In this document: in pieces, positions 29,270 to 41,600 of the stretch
Numbering within the stretch: the first letter of the stretch is position 1
Layout: the number at the start of each line of letters is the position of its first letter
Source of the DNA: Aphanomyces cochlioides
Lineage: Eukaryota; Oomycota; Saprolegniomycetes; Saprolegniales; Verrucalvaceae
DNA: 64,000 nt
NCBI GenBank assembly: GCA_019828595.1
Contig: JAHQRK010000024.1
Location: 1-64,000 of the forward strand
Direction of reading: 5' to 3'
Notes under the pieces: generated by a model
The model's input: only the letters and a program-made list of their open reading frames with translations
Told to the model about the DNA's origin: nothing
The model's database searches: none
Made by a program: the position numbers and the translations under genes

Positions 29270-30779
29270 TTTTGGTGGGCAAAGTGCAGCCAAAACATCC
29301 AAGAGATTGTGCAATTCCAGCTGTCACAAAGCTTCACGATTGACCGAACCATTACAGCCACACGCTGGCTATGGCTCGCATTTCCATCGCATCAGGTACG
29401 ACACGAATCAAGTCGGTTGAAATCACATCGAGACTGTCAATGTCAGCCAAGACAGTGAGTCTAATGCGTGGTTGTTTGATGGTGGTTTAGAAGAGCTGGC
29501 GTCCTACTGAGAAGGAGTAGCAGCCACGGAAAGATCAACGTCTACTGGGCAATGAAGGAGGTGATTCATATGGAAGTCGCTGTGTGGATAAAGAGGACGA
29601 CAGCATACACTTGAGCCAGCATGTCGCGGTGCCTATGGTGTCCAACTCACCGAGGACAATCACATTCCTGGTGGACAGCCAAGTAGGAACGCAACGGCTC
29701 AGGAATGTCAAACTATGAGGAGAAAGTCGCGAGTCTTTCCATGGAGAGTGCGGCTGGACTATGCTCCAGAACGTACGTGAAGCGACTTGCATCAAGTGTG
29801 GAGATTGTGCTGAGTACCGTCGTCGTTCGCGTGCAAATCCTATCCGGCGCTGTTGTACTCACTACAAGTCTGCTATTCACTTCCATCAAACTCAGCGGTA
29901 GCACGCTCTTAAAACGTCGGAGATTGTATTGGACATGCACCATGCAGGGATGCGCTGGCGGTGGTGGATCTAACGTCAGACAGCGAGCAACTTGCAGCGT
30001 CAACCAAATCTTGTTGCACTCAGTTAGAATAATGCCAACGTAGCTGTATAATTGCCGTTTGACGACGTCCGATCAACTGACATCAAACTACAGTATTGTC
30101 CAACAGGTCCTGCACATACTCCCTGTCGAATGCAATACCTCCATGCGCTGTAGCTATGCCGTCGTCAGTAGGTTCACCAAGCTAGCCAACAGACAGAGAT
30201 CCTCCTAGACAGAGCACACTCTTTGTCTATATGCGTTGTACATGAGACTGAAATCGGATGGCTGCCATGACACCGCATGGCTTTCACCAAGCAATTCCAA
30301 TCCATTCTGGTGAGCCTTGGACCGAATTTTGGACATGGCAGAGTCAACCACGGTCGTCGTTCGTGAGGATTTCCATCTCAATCTTCTTCAAACCTTGGAA
30401 GGTCTCTCAAGAGTCCATGCCGCCTTCGCCGTCGAGTCCATGGACACTGGCGCTTGCATCTCGACTGTCCAGGCGGCGTTGGACGCTTTCCAGAGTCGTC
30501 CATGAGCTTCCAACGCGTTGTTGACGCGGCGATCGATCAGCTGAGCGGTCAGCACGTCGCGGACTTGATCCAACAGTCGTCGATGACGAGAGGTCGGCTA
30601 GTCTCTGCGGTGGCGCTCTTGGAAACCATGTGGCCGATGTCATATGAGGCATCTGGTCGCTCTTGTCATGGGCATGGAGCACTTTATTGTACACTTCAAC
30701 CAATCGCCGCCATACCCAATCCAAATGTCATGCGACCAGCGACGTTTCCACGGCGACGGCCGGCAGTGCATCCGTCCAT
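29270..30779. other. Intergenic; possible short broken ORF pair
   Basis: 30335-30505 (+) encodes MAESTTVVVREDFHLN... and ends in an ATGA overlap with a second frame starting MSFQRVVDAAIDQLSG. Together they look more protein-like than background but match nothing I know. They may be one frameshifted gene. The rest is unremarkable. Confidence 0.3.
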
Positions 30780-30797
30780 GCTCTCATTCGTGAATTT
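30780..30797 (+). promoter_or_regulatory. Oomycete Inr+FPR-like core promoter of GH5 gene
   Basis: GCTCTCATTCGTGAATTT, Inr CTCATTCG followed by GAATTT, ~12 bp before ATG 30809. Confidence 0.6.
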
Positions 30798-30808
30798 GCA
30801 CGGTCGAG

Positions 30809-32227
30809 ATGAAGATCACTGCGGCCATTGCTCTCGTCGCGGCGTCCATCCTCGGCCTCGCTGACGCTCAAACTCCCGTCGGCGCCTACGGCCAATGCGG
30901 CGGCAACGGCTACAGCGGTTCCACCACGTGCGTCTCTGGCTACGTCTGCAATGCCTACTCGGAATGGTACTCCCAGTGCATTCCTGGCACTGGTGGCAAC
31001 CCAACGACTGCGCCAACCACCGCTCCTACGACGTCTGTGGCACCAGTGACCTCGTCGCCAACCACTGCTCCAACTACCAAGGCGCCAACGACTAAGGCCC
31101 CAACGACTGCTCCTACCGCTCCACCAGTGTCGACGCCATCCTCTGGCGGCAAGTTGCTCAACTTTGAAGCCAAGTTGGACGGTATTTACTTGAACGGCGC
31201 GCAGTTTTTCATCAAGGGTGCGAGCTATTTTGGCATGGAAACCAACAGCTACGCTCCTCATGGTCTCTGGGGCTCCACCTCCGTCCAAACGGTCGCGACG
31301 CTCCTCAAGTCCAACAACTTTAACTCTGTCCGTCTTCCGTTCGCTGTCGACGCAGTCTTGAACAACTACGCCGTCAATCCGAGCCAAATCCAAAGCGAAG
31401 TCGACTTTGTCAACTCGTTCAACGGCACGACGATCCGCTTCTTGGACGTTTTGGACCACGTGATCCAAGTCCTCGCTGACAACAAGCTCGTCGTCTTGCT
31501 CGACGCCCACGTCCTCTCGCCTGCTGCGGGCATCACGGAGCTCTGGTACACCTCGAGCGCCGACGCGACCAACTTCCAAAAGGCCTGGACGATCGTCGCC
31601 AACCGCTACAAGAACACGTGGAACGTCATCGCCGCCGATTTGAAGAACGAACCCCATGGTCCTGCGTCGTGGGGCTCTGGCAACGCTGCCACCGACTGGG
31701 ATCAACAAGCGTTGACGTTGGCGACGACGATTCAAGCGATCGTTCCTCGCTGGCTCATCTTTGTCGAAGGCGTTCAAAAGTCGAGCGTCGACCAAAAGGC
31801 GTTCCCTGCGTTCTGGGGCGAAAACTTGATGGATGTCCCTCGCGCTCGTCTGACTCTGCCCGTGGCCAACCGTCTCGTGTACAGCGCGCACACGTACAGC
31901 TCGGACGTGGCTGCCCAGCCTTACTTTGAGGTCTCCAACTTCCCCGCCAACATGCCTGCCGTGTGGGATCTCCACTTTGGCTTCGTCCAAGGCAAGTACG
32001 GCCCTGTCATCATCGGCGAATACGGCGGGCGGTACAAGACAGCGTCCGACATCGCGTGGCAAAACCGCTTCGTCCAGTACTTGATCGACAAGAAGATCGG
32101 CTCGTACTACTGGTGCGTCAACCCCAACTCGGGCGACACGGAAGGTCTCCTCGAGTACGACTGGGTCACGCCCCGCACGGACAAGTTCAAACTCCTCTCC
32201 GTCTTGCCCAGCACGCCCATTCCTTAA
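30809..32227 (+). CDS. GH5 cellulase with N-terminal CBM1
   Basis: Secreted endo-acting beta-glucanase (cellulase family A type), 472 aa, no intron. Signal peptide 1-20; CBM1 ~23-59 ([25 protein letters not shown]); Thr/Pro/Ala linker ~61-112; GH5 TIM-barrel ~115-470. Catalytic acid/base is Glu281 in DLKNEPHG and the nucleophile is Glu404 in [11 protein letters not shown] (175-178) and HTYS (361-364) are further GH5 landmarks. The module order (CBM first) is the reverse of the GH7 genes, but CBM1 and linker resemble theirs. It is oriented head-to-head with the GH7 pseudogene at 29243, ~1.57 kb apart. Likely acts with the GH7 enzymes on cellulose; it could also process the organism's own cell-wall cellulose. 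Confidence 0.93.
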   Translation: MKITAAIALVAASILGLADAQTPVGAYGQCGGNGYSGSTTCVSGYVCNAYSEWYSQCIPGTGGNPTTAPTTAPTTSVAPVTSSPTTAPTTKAPTTKAPTTAPTAPPVSTPSSGGKLLNFEAKLDGIYLNGAQFFIKGASYFGMETNSYAPHGLWGSTSVQTVATLLKSNNFNSVRLPFAVDAVLNNYAVNPSQIQSEVDFVNSFNGTTIRFLDVLDHVIQVLADNKLVVLLDAHVLSPAAGITELWYTSSADATNFQKAWTIVANRYKNTWNVIAADLKNEPHGPASWGSGNAATDWDQQALTLATTIQAIVPRWLIFVEGVQKSSVDQKAFPAFWGENLMDVPRARLTLPVANRLVYSAHTYSSDVAAQPYFEVSNFPANMPAVWDLHFGFVQGKYGPVIIGEYGGRYKTASDIAWQNRFVQYLIDKKIGSYYWCVNPNSGDTEGLLEYDWVTPRTDKFKLLSVLPSTPIP

Positions 32228-32280
32228 ATGTTATCGTCCATCTAGAGTTAACTCCCAATGTGTTTCTTACCTACGACACC

Positions 32281-32345
32281 GTCGGTTGGTACTCCCAGTG
32301 CATTCCAGGCGCTAGTAACCCCACGGCAGTGCACACACCACAGCT
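32281..32345 (+). pseudogene. CBM1-linker fragment
   Basis: Encodes [15 protein letters not shown], matching the end of the GH5 CBM1 and the start of its linker ([17 protein letters not shown]), ~55 bp after the GH5 stop. A relic of a second CBM1-linker gene or of an unequal exchange. Confidence 0.65.
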
Positions 32346-33328
32346 CCCACCGCTCCTCCAGCGGCATGTAGCTCAACTACACTGTCGGTGGTCGGTTGTC
32401 TTTCTGACAGGCGTAATTCCACTGCACCTACCGTCGCCAGTCGAGATACAGCAGTCAGTGGTTTTCGCAATCTATCGGGTGGGTGCGCTGTGCAGCAACA
32501 TCGAGTGGTTGCTTTGAAATGACAGCCGAGGGATTCTCACTAGACGCTTGACTTTGGTCTTGTCGTTCTTCCAGTATGACTGGAGCGAAAGCAGCATGGA
32601 GGATAGTCCACCGCGAGTGGGATGCGTGGTTGACATGATAGGAGTGTGTAATGGCAGGTACGAATTCCACGTAGCAGGATCGCCTTTTCATGAACGCACT
32701 CATTCCAAGACTGGAACGTATGGACGACAGAGCGGAATCCTGTCTAGTCTCTGCGTTGTGTCTGCGTGGACAATCGATCGACCAGAAGGAAATCGCCTCG
32801 GCTGGACAAATCGCCTTGTCCAACGTGATATAGCTCACCAGAACTGGGAGCAAAGACGATAGCAACCTTGAGGTAGTTGCTGAACGTGGGTTATTTATCA
32901 TCACGCATGAGAGGCCATGCGACGTTCTCCATCATTAGTTGCGCTTGGTACAATCCATGTTCCATCTTTATTGATATTCAAGCGTGACTTACTTGGATTC
33001 CTCTCTCAACGCACGGTACAAAATGATCTCTTGTCTGCTTGAGTACTGTAGCTCCCGTGGCTGTCATGTACAGCACGACGTCGTAGCACGAATTCGACAA
33101 GGTTGACCTTCTTGAAGCCGCCGATTAGATCGATCTGCAGTCCGAGGGGAGGATTTCAAGGCCTCTGGACGCTTGTTTTTTTCCCCTGGGGACATCATGG
33201 ACAAGCACCCACGTCACCCAAGACAAGTTGCGTCTGATCTTGTACTCTGCCTCGCCTGTACTTGAGTCTGTTGACAGAACGCCCATCTGACGCTTGACAT
33301 CCTCTCTCAACTTGTCAAGAGTGTCGAC
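32346..33328. other. Intergenic without supported gene
   Basis: Overlapping frames of ~100-150 codons on both strands at 32.46-32.9 kb have no recognisable motif. The sequence changes abruptly to GH7 coding at ~33329. Confidence 0.4.
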
Positions 33329-34462
33329 TACGTGAAGGCAGGTGTCGTCACCACCGGCGGCAAGCTCGACGTCCAGCTCAACAACCGTTTGTACATCTTG
33401 GAAGACGACAACAATTACAAGTACTACAAGCTATTGAACCAAGAATTCACCTTCGACGTCGATGTCTCCAACGTTCCTTGCGGTGGCAACGCAGCTCTCT
33501 ACTTTGTCCCCATGGCCAAGGATGGTGGCAAGGTCGGCAACAACAAGGCTGGTGCTGCCTACGGTACGGGCTACTGCGATGCCCAATGCACTGGCGGCAT
33601 CAACTTCATCAATGGTGAAGGCAACTTGGCTAACCAAGGCCATGTTGCGCTGAAATGGATATCTGGGAAGCCAACAAGTTCTCCAACGCTTTCACCTCTC
33701 ACCCTTATACGATCAACGATGTCTTTACGTGCTCTAACTCGCAAGAATGCAACTCGTGCGACAAGGGCGGCTGTGGTGTCAACCCATACGGTGCCAATCA
33801 CCAATTCTACGGCCCTGACTCGTCCTACACCGTTGATACCACGAAGCCATTCTCCGTCGTGACCCCATTCATCACGGATGACAACACGGCCAACGGCAAC
33901 TTGGTGCAAATCAACCGCTTCTACGTCCAAAATGGCAAGATTGTCCCGAATCCTGTTCAAATCATGGAAAGTTTTTGCAGCAGTGGCACCAATCAATGGC
34001 TCCAACGGTGGTCTCAAGGCTATGGGCCGTGCTCTTCAGACCGGCATGGCTCTTGCCATCAGTGTGTGGACTGGTGACATGTCGTGGCTCGACTCTGGCT
34101 CGAATGGTCCTTGCCCTGCCTCGCCTCCAACTGTCACGTCGGCCTCCTACAGCATGACCAACATCCGTGTCGGTGACATTGGCTCGACCACCAACGTCGT
34201 CGTTCCTCCTACTCCCTCGACCTCTCCTTCGACCAAGGCTCCTACTGCTGCCCCTGTGTCCACCAAGGCCACTTCCGTCCCTGTCACCTCCAAGGCCACC
34301 TCTGCTCCTACCTCTGCTCCTACCATGGCCAAGCCTTCGGCTGGTGCTGTCGGCGCCTGGGGCCAATGCAGTGGTAACAACTACGCTGGTCCTACCACTT
34401 GCGTCTCTGGCTACAAGTGCAATGCCTACTCGGAATGGTACTCTCAGTTCATCCCCAACTAA
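33329..34462 (+). pseudogene. GH7-CBM1, 5'-truncated and frameshifted
   Basis: Begins abruptly inside the GH7 domain ([17 protein letters not shown], about residue 100 of the family); signal peptide and N-terminus are missing and replaced by unrelated DNA. A 1-base deletion near 33643 shifts frame at the catalytic motif ([11 protein letters not shown] instead of [10 protein letters not shown]). The +4 insertion after CSSGT (near 33988) is shared with the pseudogene at 14869. The third segment is open again through a Ser/Thr/Pro linker to CBM1. CBM1 has CSGNNYAG and ends SQFIPN, losing the last cysteine. The downstream flank is an inverted copy of the flank on the far side of the tandem array. 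Confidence 0.9.
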
Positions 34463-34546
34463 ACACGCTTACAAGTTCATTGTGGCAAGTTCGCCCTCTC
34501 ACGGTTGTAAGTTCGTGTAAATGACAAATGTTTCCTGTTTCATTCA
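34438..34546 (+). repeat. Left arm of inverted repeat flanking the tandem array
   Basis: The last GH7 codons plus ~85 bp of 3' flank, matched inverted at 49996-50100 with only about ten differences over ~105 bp. Confidence 0.8.
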
Positions 34547-34907
34547 TACAAACCCTAGACATTCACCAATATTATGCGTACCCCTCTGATGTGTGCGGTG
34601 GCGTGGTTAAGCCATGCTCCGCCACGTCACAGGCTTGTTCTCCGAACAGCCGAGTGTCTGCCGCCAGTGAATTGCACGTTGAAGCCACTTCAAGATCAAG
34701 ACCAAGACTCAACGACCAAGGCTCAGCCGGAAGACTGCCGTACGGTCGGTGAGAAGACAATCAAGAGTTCAACAAGTCAAGGAAGAGAAGATGAGATTTA
34801 GATCTTAGTCTCAGTTTGTGTTTTGCTAGCTACTGCGCAAGTCAATCAAGTGCATATTCACGGGAGGCGGCACTCCCCTATCTGTGTGTTTGAGTTGACG
34901 AAACGCG

Positions 34908-35432
34908 GTGGTTTCAGGGAAACCGCACAAAGTATACTTTAGTGATAGTGTACCGAGCACCTTTGGTTATCCGGATGTGATGGATCCAACCGGAACTGAA
35001 GAGGAACACAAGGAAGGACAGTTTGAAATTTGCAGTCAGATGGAACACTCTGGGACTGTCTTGCCGCAAGGCAATGACGGTCTAGGTGGACCTGACGACG
35101 CGACAGCCGAGCGAGAAGATGCGACAAGGGGACACAACGCGGACGATGAAGCGAGTTCTGAAGCAAGTTCAGCGGAAAGTTCAGCGGACAGTTCAACCGA
35201 TGGTTCAGACGGCGAAGTCAAGGACATGAGGAACGTGTACATCTCCAAAGACGAAGGCGATGACCGCAACCTGGACGAGAAGACGCTTCTAATGTTGTTT
35301 TACTTATCCCATCAAGTAGCGCCTGGCCATCCTCGCGGGTGCCCAGTTCTAGATGGAAGCTCGATTTATCGGGTGAGCTACGTGGAAGACATCGTCAGGT
35401 GGGGAGTTTGGCTGGGGCGGCACATCTGTTAA
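34908..35432 (+). CDS. Array ORF, 174 codons, unknown acidic protein (unit 1 of 14)
   Basis: Repeated in every unit and intact in 13 of 14. The frame opens after a TGA and has no early ATG: it starts with GTG, and the first ATG begins MDPTGTEEEH (residue 25). A TTTCAG splice-acceptor-like site lies exactly where residues GKPHKVYF begin, so it is probably a downstream exon. Joining a GTGAGA donor ~190 bp upstream (phase 1) would attach it in frame to ...AQPEDCRTV. Residues ~64-105 are Asp/Glu/Ser/Ala rich (EASSEASSAESSADSS). The last ~55 residues look folded (KTLLMLFYLSHQVAPGHPRG, DGSSIYRVSYVEDIVRW). No signal peptide and no family recognised. A GTGAGC donor-like site inside SIYR|VSYV leaves the true C-terminus open. 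Confidence 0.5.
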   Translation: MVSGKPHKVYFSDSVPSTFGYPDVMDPTGTEEEHKEGQFEICSQMEHSGTVLPQGNDGLGGPDDATAEREDATRGHNADDEASSEASSAESSADSSTDGSDGEVKDMRNVYISKDEGDDRNLDEKTLLMLFYLSHQVAPGHPRGCPVLDGSSIYRVSYVEDIVRWGVWLGRHIC

Positions 35433-35482
35433 AAGATAACACAGGTGTCCTAAGGTAAGCTCAAGGGTACTATGTCAAGCAA

Positions 35483-35869
35483 TTGGGTATGGCTCCTATT
35501 GGAAGTGGTGGTCAGCCCCCGGCAACCTCCTCTCCCTCCACGACTGTCCAACCGACATCAACTCCGTCGACTACCACATCTCGTGCCACTCCGTCACCGA
35601 CCACATCTCGCGCCACTCCGTCACCTACAACGTCTCGTCCTTCTTCGACACCAAGTGTTCAACCGACGACGTCTCCCCGAGTGGGGGAGACTCGTCACAG
35701 GCTTGTTCTCCGAACAGCCGAGTGTCTGCCGCCAGTGAATTGCACGTTGAAGCCACTTCAAGATCAAGACCAAGACTCAACGACCAAGGCTCAGCCGGAA
35801 GACTGCCGTACGGTCGGTGAGAAGACAATCAAGAGTTCAACAAGTCAAGGAAGAGAAGATGATTTAGAT
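35483..35869 (+). CDS. Array segment coding a mucin-like Thr/Ser/Pro linker
   Basis: In every unit a frame opening AQGYYVKQLGMAPIGSGGQP (after a TAA) runs into repeated TPSPTTSRA units. This reads like the end of a secreted enzyme domain followed by an O-glycosylated linker, as in the neighbouring cellulases. What follows depends on a C run. With C4 the frame continues as VGETRHRLVLRTAECLPP..., which can be spliced to the acidic ORF. With C5 it continues as SGGDSSQACSPNSR... and stops. Other frames of the same DNA are also open, so this reading is favoured, not proven. Confidence 0.35.
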
Positions 35870-38110
35870 CTTAGTCTCAGTTTGTGTTTTGCTAGCTACT
35901 GCGCAAGTCAATCAAGTGCATATTCACGGGAGGCGGCACTCCCCTATCTGTGTGTTTGAGTTGACGAAACGCGGTGGTTTCAGGGAAACCGCACAAAGTA
36001 TACTTTAGTGATAGTGTACCGAGCACCTTTGGTTATCCGGATGTGATGGATCCAACCGGAACTGAAGAGGAACACAAGGAAGGACAGTTTGAAATTTGCA
36101 GTCAGATGGAACACTCTGGGACTGTCTTGCCGCAAGGCAATGACGGTCTAGGTGGACCTGACGACGCGACAGCCGAGCGAGAAGATGCGACAAGGGGACA
36201 CAACGCGGACGATGAAGCGAGTTCTGAAGCAAGTTCAGCGGAAAGTTCAGCGGACAGTTCAACCGATGGTTCAGACGGCGAAGTCAAGGACATGAGGAAC
36301 GTGTACATCTCCAAAGACGAAGGCGATGACCGCAACCTGGACGAGAAGACGCTTCTAATGTTGTTTTACTTATCCCATCAAGTAGCGCCTGGCCATCCTC
36401 GCGGGTGCCCAGTTCTAGATGGAAGCTCGATTTATCGGGTGAGCTACGTGGAAGACATCGTCAGGTGGGGAGTTTGGCTGGGGCGGCACATCTGTTAAAA
36501 GATAACACAGGTGTCCTAAGGTAAGCTCAAGGGTACTATGTCAAGCAATTGGGTATGGCTCCTATTGGAAGTGGTGGTCAGCCCCCGGCAACCTCCTCTC
36601 CCTCCACGACTGTCCAACCGACATCAACTCCGTCGACTACCACATCTCGTGCCACTCCGTCACCGACCACATCTCGCGCCACTCCGTCACCTACAACGTC
36701 TCGTCCTTCTTCGACACCAAGTGTTCAACCGACGACGTCTCCCCCGAGTGGGGGAGACTCGTCACAGGCTTGTTCTCCGAACAGCCGAGTGTCTGCCGCC
36801 AGTGAATTGCACGTTGAAGCCACTTCAAGATCAAGACCAAGACTCAACGACCAAGGCTCAGCCGGAAGACTGCCGTACGGTCGGTGAGAAGACAATCAAG
36901 AGTTCAACAAGTCAAGGAAGAGAAGATGAGATTTAGATCTTAGTCTCAGTTTGTGTTTTGCTAGCTACTGCGCAAGTCAATCAAGTGCATATTCACGGGA
37001 GGCGGCACTCCCCTATCTGTGTGTTTGAGTTGACGAAACGCGGTGGTTTCAGGGAAACCGCACAAAGTATACTTTAGTGATAGTGTACCGAGCACCTTTG
37101 GTTATCCGGATGTGATGGATCCAACCGGAACTGAAGAGGAACACAAGGAAGGACAGTTTGAAATTTGCAGTCAGATGGAACACTCTGGGACTGTCTTGCC
37201 GCAAGGCAATGACGGTCTAGGTGGACCTGACGACGCGACAGCCGAGCGAGAAGATGCGACAAGGGGACACAACGCGGACGATGAAGCGAGTTCTGAAGCA
37301 AGTTCAGCGGAAAGTTCAGCGGACAGTTCAACCGATGGTTCAGACGGCGAAGTCAAGGACATGAGGAACGTGTACATCTCCAAAGACGAAGGCGATGACC
37401 GCAACCTGGACGAGAAGACGCTTCTAATGTTGTTTTACTTATCCCATCAAGTAGCGCCTGGCCATCCTCGCGGGTGCCCAGTTCTAGATGGAAGCTCGAT
37501 TTATCGGGTGAGCTACGTGGAAGACATCGTCAGGTGGGGAGTTTGGCTGGGGCGGCACATCTGTTAAAAGATAACACAGGTGTCCTAAGGTAAGCTCAAG
37601 GGTACTATGTCAAGCAATTGGGTATGGCTCCTATTGGAAGTGGTGGTCAGCCCCCGGCAACCTCCTCTCCCTCCACGACTGTCCAACCGACATCAACTCC
37701 GTCGACTACCACATCTCGTGCCACTCCGTCACCGACCACATCTCGCGCCACTCCGTCACCTACAACGTCTCGTCCTTCTTCGACACCAAGTGTTCAACCG
37801 ACGACGTCTCCCCGAGTGGGGGAGACTCGTCACAGGCTTGTTCTCCGAACAGCCGAGTGTCTGCCGCCAGTGAATTGCACGTTGAAGCCACTTCAAGATC
37901 AAGACCAAGACTCAACGACCAAGGCTCAGCCGGAAGACTGCCGTACGGTCGGTGAGAAGACAATCAAGAGTTCAACAAGTCAAGGAAGAGAAGATGAGAT
38001 TTAGATCTTAGTCTCAGTTTGTGTTTTGCTAGCTACTGCGCAAGTCAATCAAGTGCATATTCACGGGAGGCGGCACTCCCCTATCTGTGTGTTTGAGTTG
38101 ACGAAACGCG

Positions 38111-38635
38111 GTGGTTTCAGGGAAACCGCACAAAGTATACTTTAGTGATAGTGTACCGAGCACCTTTGGTTATCCGGATGTGATGGATCCAACCGGAACT
38201 GAAGAGGAACACAAGGAAGGACAGTTTGAAATTTGCAGTCAGATGGAACACTCTGGGACTGTCTTGCCGCAAGGCAATGACGGTCTAGGTGGACCTGACG
38301 ACGCGACAGCCGAGCGAGAAGATGCGACAAGGGGACACAACGCGGACGATGAAGCGAGTTCTGAAGCAAGTTCAGCGGAAAGTTCAGCGGACAGTTCAAC
38401 CGATGGTTCAGACGGCGAAGTCAAGGACATGAGGAACATGTACATCTCCAAAGACGAAGGCGATGACCGCAACCTGGACGAGAAGACGCTTCTAATGTTG
38501 TTTTACTTATCCCATCAAGTAGCGCCTGGCCATCCTCGCGGGTGCCCAGTTCTAGATGGAAGCTCGATTTATCGGGTGAGCTACGTGGAAGACATCGTCA
38601 GGTGGGGAGTTTGGCTGGGGCGGCACATCTGTTAA
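38111..38635 (+). CDS. Array ORF, unit 4, one missense variant
   Basis: Identical to the other array ORFs except one GTG-to-ATG change near 38438 (Val to Met in MRNVYISKDE). Confidence 0.5.
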   Translation: MVSGKPHKVYFSDSVPSTFGYPDVMDPTGTEEEHKEGQFEICSQMEHSGTVLPQGNDGLGGPDDATAEREDATRGHNADDEASSEASSAESSADSSTDGSDGEVKDMRNMYISKDEGDDRNLDEKTLLMLFYLSHQVAPGHPRGCPVLDGSSIYRVSYVEDIVRWGVWLGRHIC

Positions 38636-41600
38636 AAGATAACACAGGTGTCCTAAGGTAAGCTCAAGGGTACTATGTCAAGCAATTGGGTATGGCTCCT
38701 ATTGGAAGTGGTGGTCAGCCCCCGGCAACCTCCTCCCCCTCCACGACTGTCCAACCGACATCAACTCCGTCGACTACCACATCTCGTGCCACTCCGTCAC
38801 CGACCACATCTCGCGCCACTCCGTCACCTACAACGTCTCGTCCTTCTTCGACACCAAGTGTTCAACCGACGACGTCTCCCCCGAGTGGGGGAGACTCGTC
38901 ACAGGCTTGTTCTCCGAACAGCCGAGTGTCTGCCGCCAGTGAATTGCACGTTGAAGCCACTTCAAGATCAAGACCAAGACTCAACGACCAAGGCTCAGCC
39001 GGAAGACTGCCGTACGGTCGGTGAGAAGACAATCAAGAGTTCAACAAGTCAAGGAAGAGAAGATGAGATTTAGATCTTAGTCTCAGTTTGTGTTTTGCTA
39101 GCTACTGCGCAAGTCAATCAAGTGCATATTCACGGGAGGCGGCACTCCCCTATCTGTGTGTTTGAGTTGACGAAACGCGGTGGTTTCAGGGAAACCGCAC
39201 AAAGTATACTTTAGTGATAGTGTACCGAGCACCTTTGGTTATCCGGATGTGATGGATCCAACCGGAACTGAAGAGGAACACAAGGAAGGACAGTTTGAAA
39301 TTTGCAGTCAGATGGAACACTCTGGGACTGTCTTGCCGCAAGGCAATGACGGTCTAGGTGGACCTGACGACGCGACAGCCGAGCGAGAAGATGCGACAAG
39401 GGGACACAACGCGGACGATGAAGCGAGTTCTGAAGCAAGTTCAGCGGAAAGTTCAGCGGACAGTTCAACCGATGGTTCAGACGGCGAAGTCAAGGACATG
39501 AGGAACGTGTACATCTCCAAAGACGAAGGCGATGACCGCAACCTGGACGAGAAGACGCTTCTAATGTTGTTTTACTTATCCCATCAAGTAGCGCCTGGCC
39601 ATCCTCGCGGGTGCCCAGTTCTAGATGGAAGCTCGATTTATCGGGTGAGCTACGTGGAAGACATCGTCAGGTGGGGAGTTTGGCTGGGGCGGCACATCTG
39701 TTAAAAGATAACACAGGTGTCCTAAGGTAAGCTCAAGGGTACTATGTCAAGCAATTGGGTATGGCTCCTATTGGAAGTGGTGGTCAGCCCCCGGCAACCT
39801 CCTCTCCCTCCACGACTGTCCAACCGACATCAACTCCGTCGACTACCACATCTCGTGCCACTCCGTCACCGACCACATCTCGCGCCACTCCGTCACCTAC
39901 AACGTCTCGTCCTTCTTCGACACCAAGTGTTCAACCGACGACGTCTCCCCGAGTGGGGGAGACTCGTCACAGGCTTGTTCTCCGAACAGCCGAGTGTCTG
40001 CCGCCAGTGAATTGCACGTTGAAGCCACTTCAAGATCAAGACCAAGACTCAACGACCAAGGCTCAGCCGGAAGACTGCCGTACGGTCGGTGAGAAGACAA
40101 TCAAGAGTTCAACAAGTCAAGGAAGAGAAGATGAGATTTAGATCTTAGTCTCAGTTTGTGTTTTGCTAGCTACTGCGCAAGTCAATCAAGTGCATATTCA
40201 CGGGAGGCGGCACTCCCCTATCTGTGTGTTTGAGTTGACGAAACGCGGTGGTTTCAGGGAAACCGCACAAAGTATACTTTAGTGATAGTGTACCGAGCAC
40301 CTTTGGTTATCCGGATGTGATGGATCCAACCGGAACTGAAGAGGAACACAAGGAAGGACAGTTTGAAATTTGCAGTCAGATGGAACACTCTGGGACTGTC
40401 TTGCCGCAAGGCAATGACGGTCTAGGTGGACCTGACGACGCGACAGCCGAGCGAGAAGATGCGACAAGGGGACACAACGCGGACGATGAAGCGAGTTCTG
40501 AAGCAAGTTCAGCGGAAAGTTCAGCGGACAGTTCAACCGATGGTTCAGACGGCGAAGTCAAGGACATGAGGAACGTGTACATCTCCAAAGACGAAGGCGA
40601 TGACCGCAACCTGGACGAGAAGACGCTTCTAATGTTGTTTTACTTATCCCATCAAGTAGCGCCTGGCCATCCTCGCGGGTGCCCAGTTCTAGATGGAAGC
40701 TCGATTTATCGGGTGAGCTACGTGGAAGACATCGTCAGGTGGGGAGTTTGGCTGGGGCGGCACATCTGTTAAAAGATAACACAGGTGTCCTAAGGTAAGC
40801 TCAAGGGTACTATGTCAAGCAATTGGGTATGGCTCCTATTGGAAGTGGTGGTCAGCCCCCGGCAACCTCCTCCCCCTCCACGACTGTCCAACCGACATCA
40901 ACTCCGTCGACTACCACATCTCGTGCCACTCCGTCACCGACCACATCTCGCGCCACTCCGTCACCTACAACGTCTCGTCCTTCTTCGACACCAAGTGTTC
41001 AACCGACGACGTCTCCCCCGAGTGGGGGAGACTCGTCACAGGCTTGTTCTCCGAACAGCCGAGTGTCTGCCGCCAGTGAATTGCACGTTGAAGCCACTTC
41101 AAGATCAAGACCAAGACTCAACGACCAAGGCTCAGCCGGAAGACTGCCGTACGGTCGGTGAGAAGACAATCAAGAGTTCAACAAGTCAAGGAAGAGAAGA
41201 TGAGATTTAGATCTTAGTCTCAGTTTGTGTTTTGCTAGCTACTGCGCAAGTCAATCAAGTGCATATTCACGGGAGGCGGCACTCCCCTATCTGTGTGTTT
41301 GAGTTGACGAAACGCGGTGGTTTCAGGGAAACCGCACAAAGTATACTTTAGTGATAGTGTACCGAGCACCTTTGGTTATCCGGATGTGATGGATCCAACC
41401 GGAACTGAAGAGGAACACAAGGAAGGACAGTTTGAAATTTGCAGTCAGATGGAACACTCTGGGACTGTCTTGCCGCAAGGCAATGACGGTCTAGGTGGAC
41501 CTGACGACGCGACAGCCGAGCGAGAAGATGCGACAAGGGGACACAACGCGGACGATGAAGCGAGTTCTGAAGCAAGTTCAGCGGAAAGTTCAGCGGACAG

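Noticed and set aside
30728..32062. 444-codon minus-strand ORF opposite the GH5 gene
   Set aside because: Complement of a GC-rich coding region. The GH5 frame has a signal peptide, CBM1 and catalytic residues.
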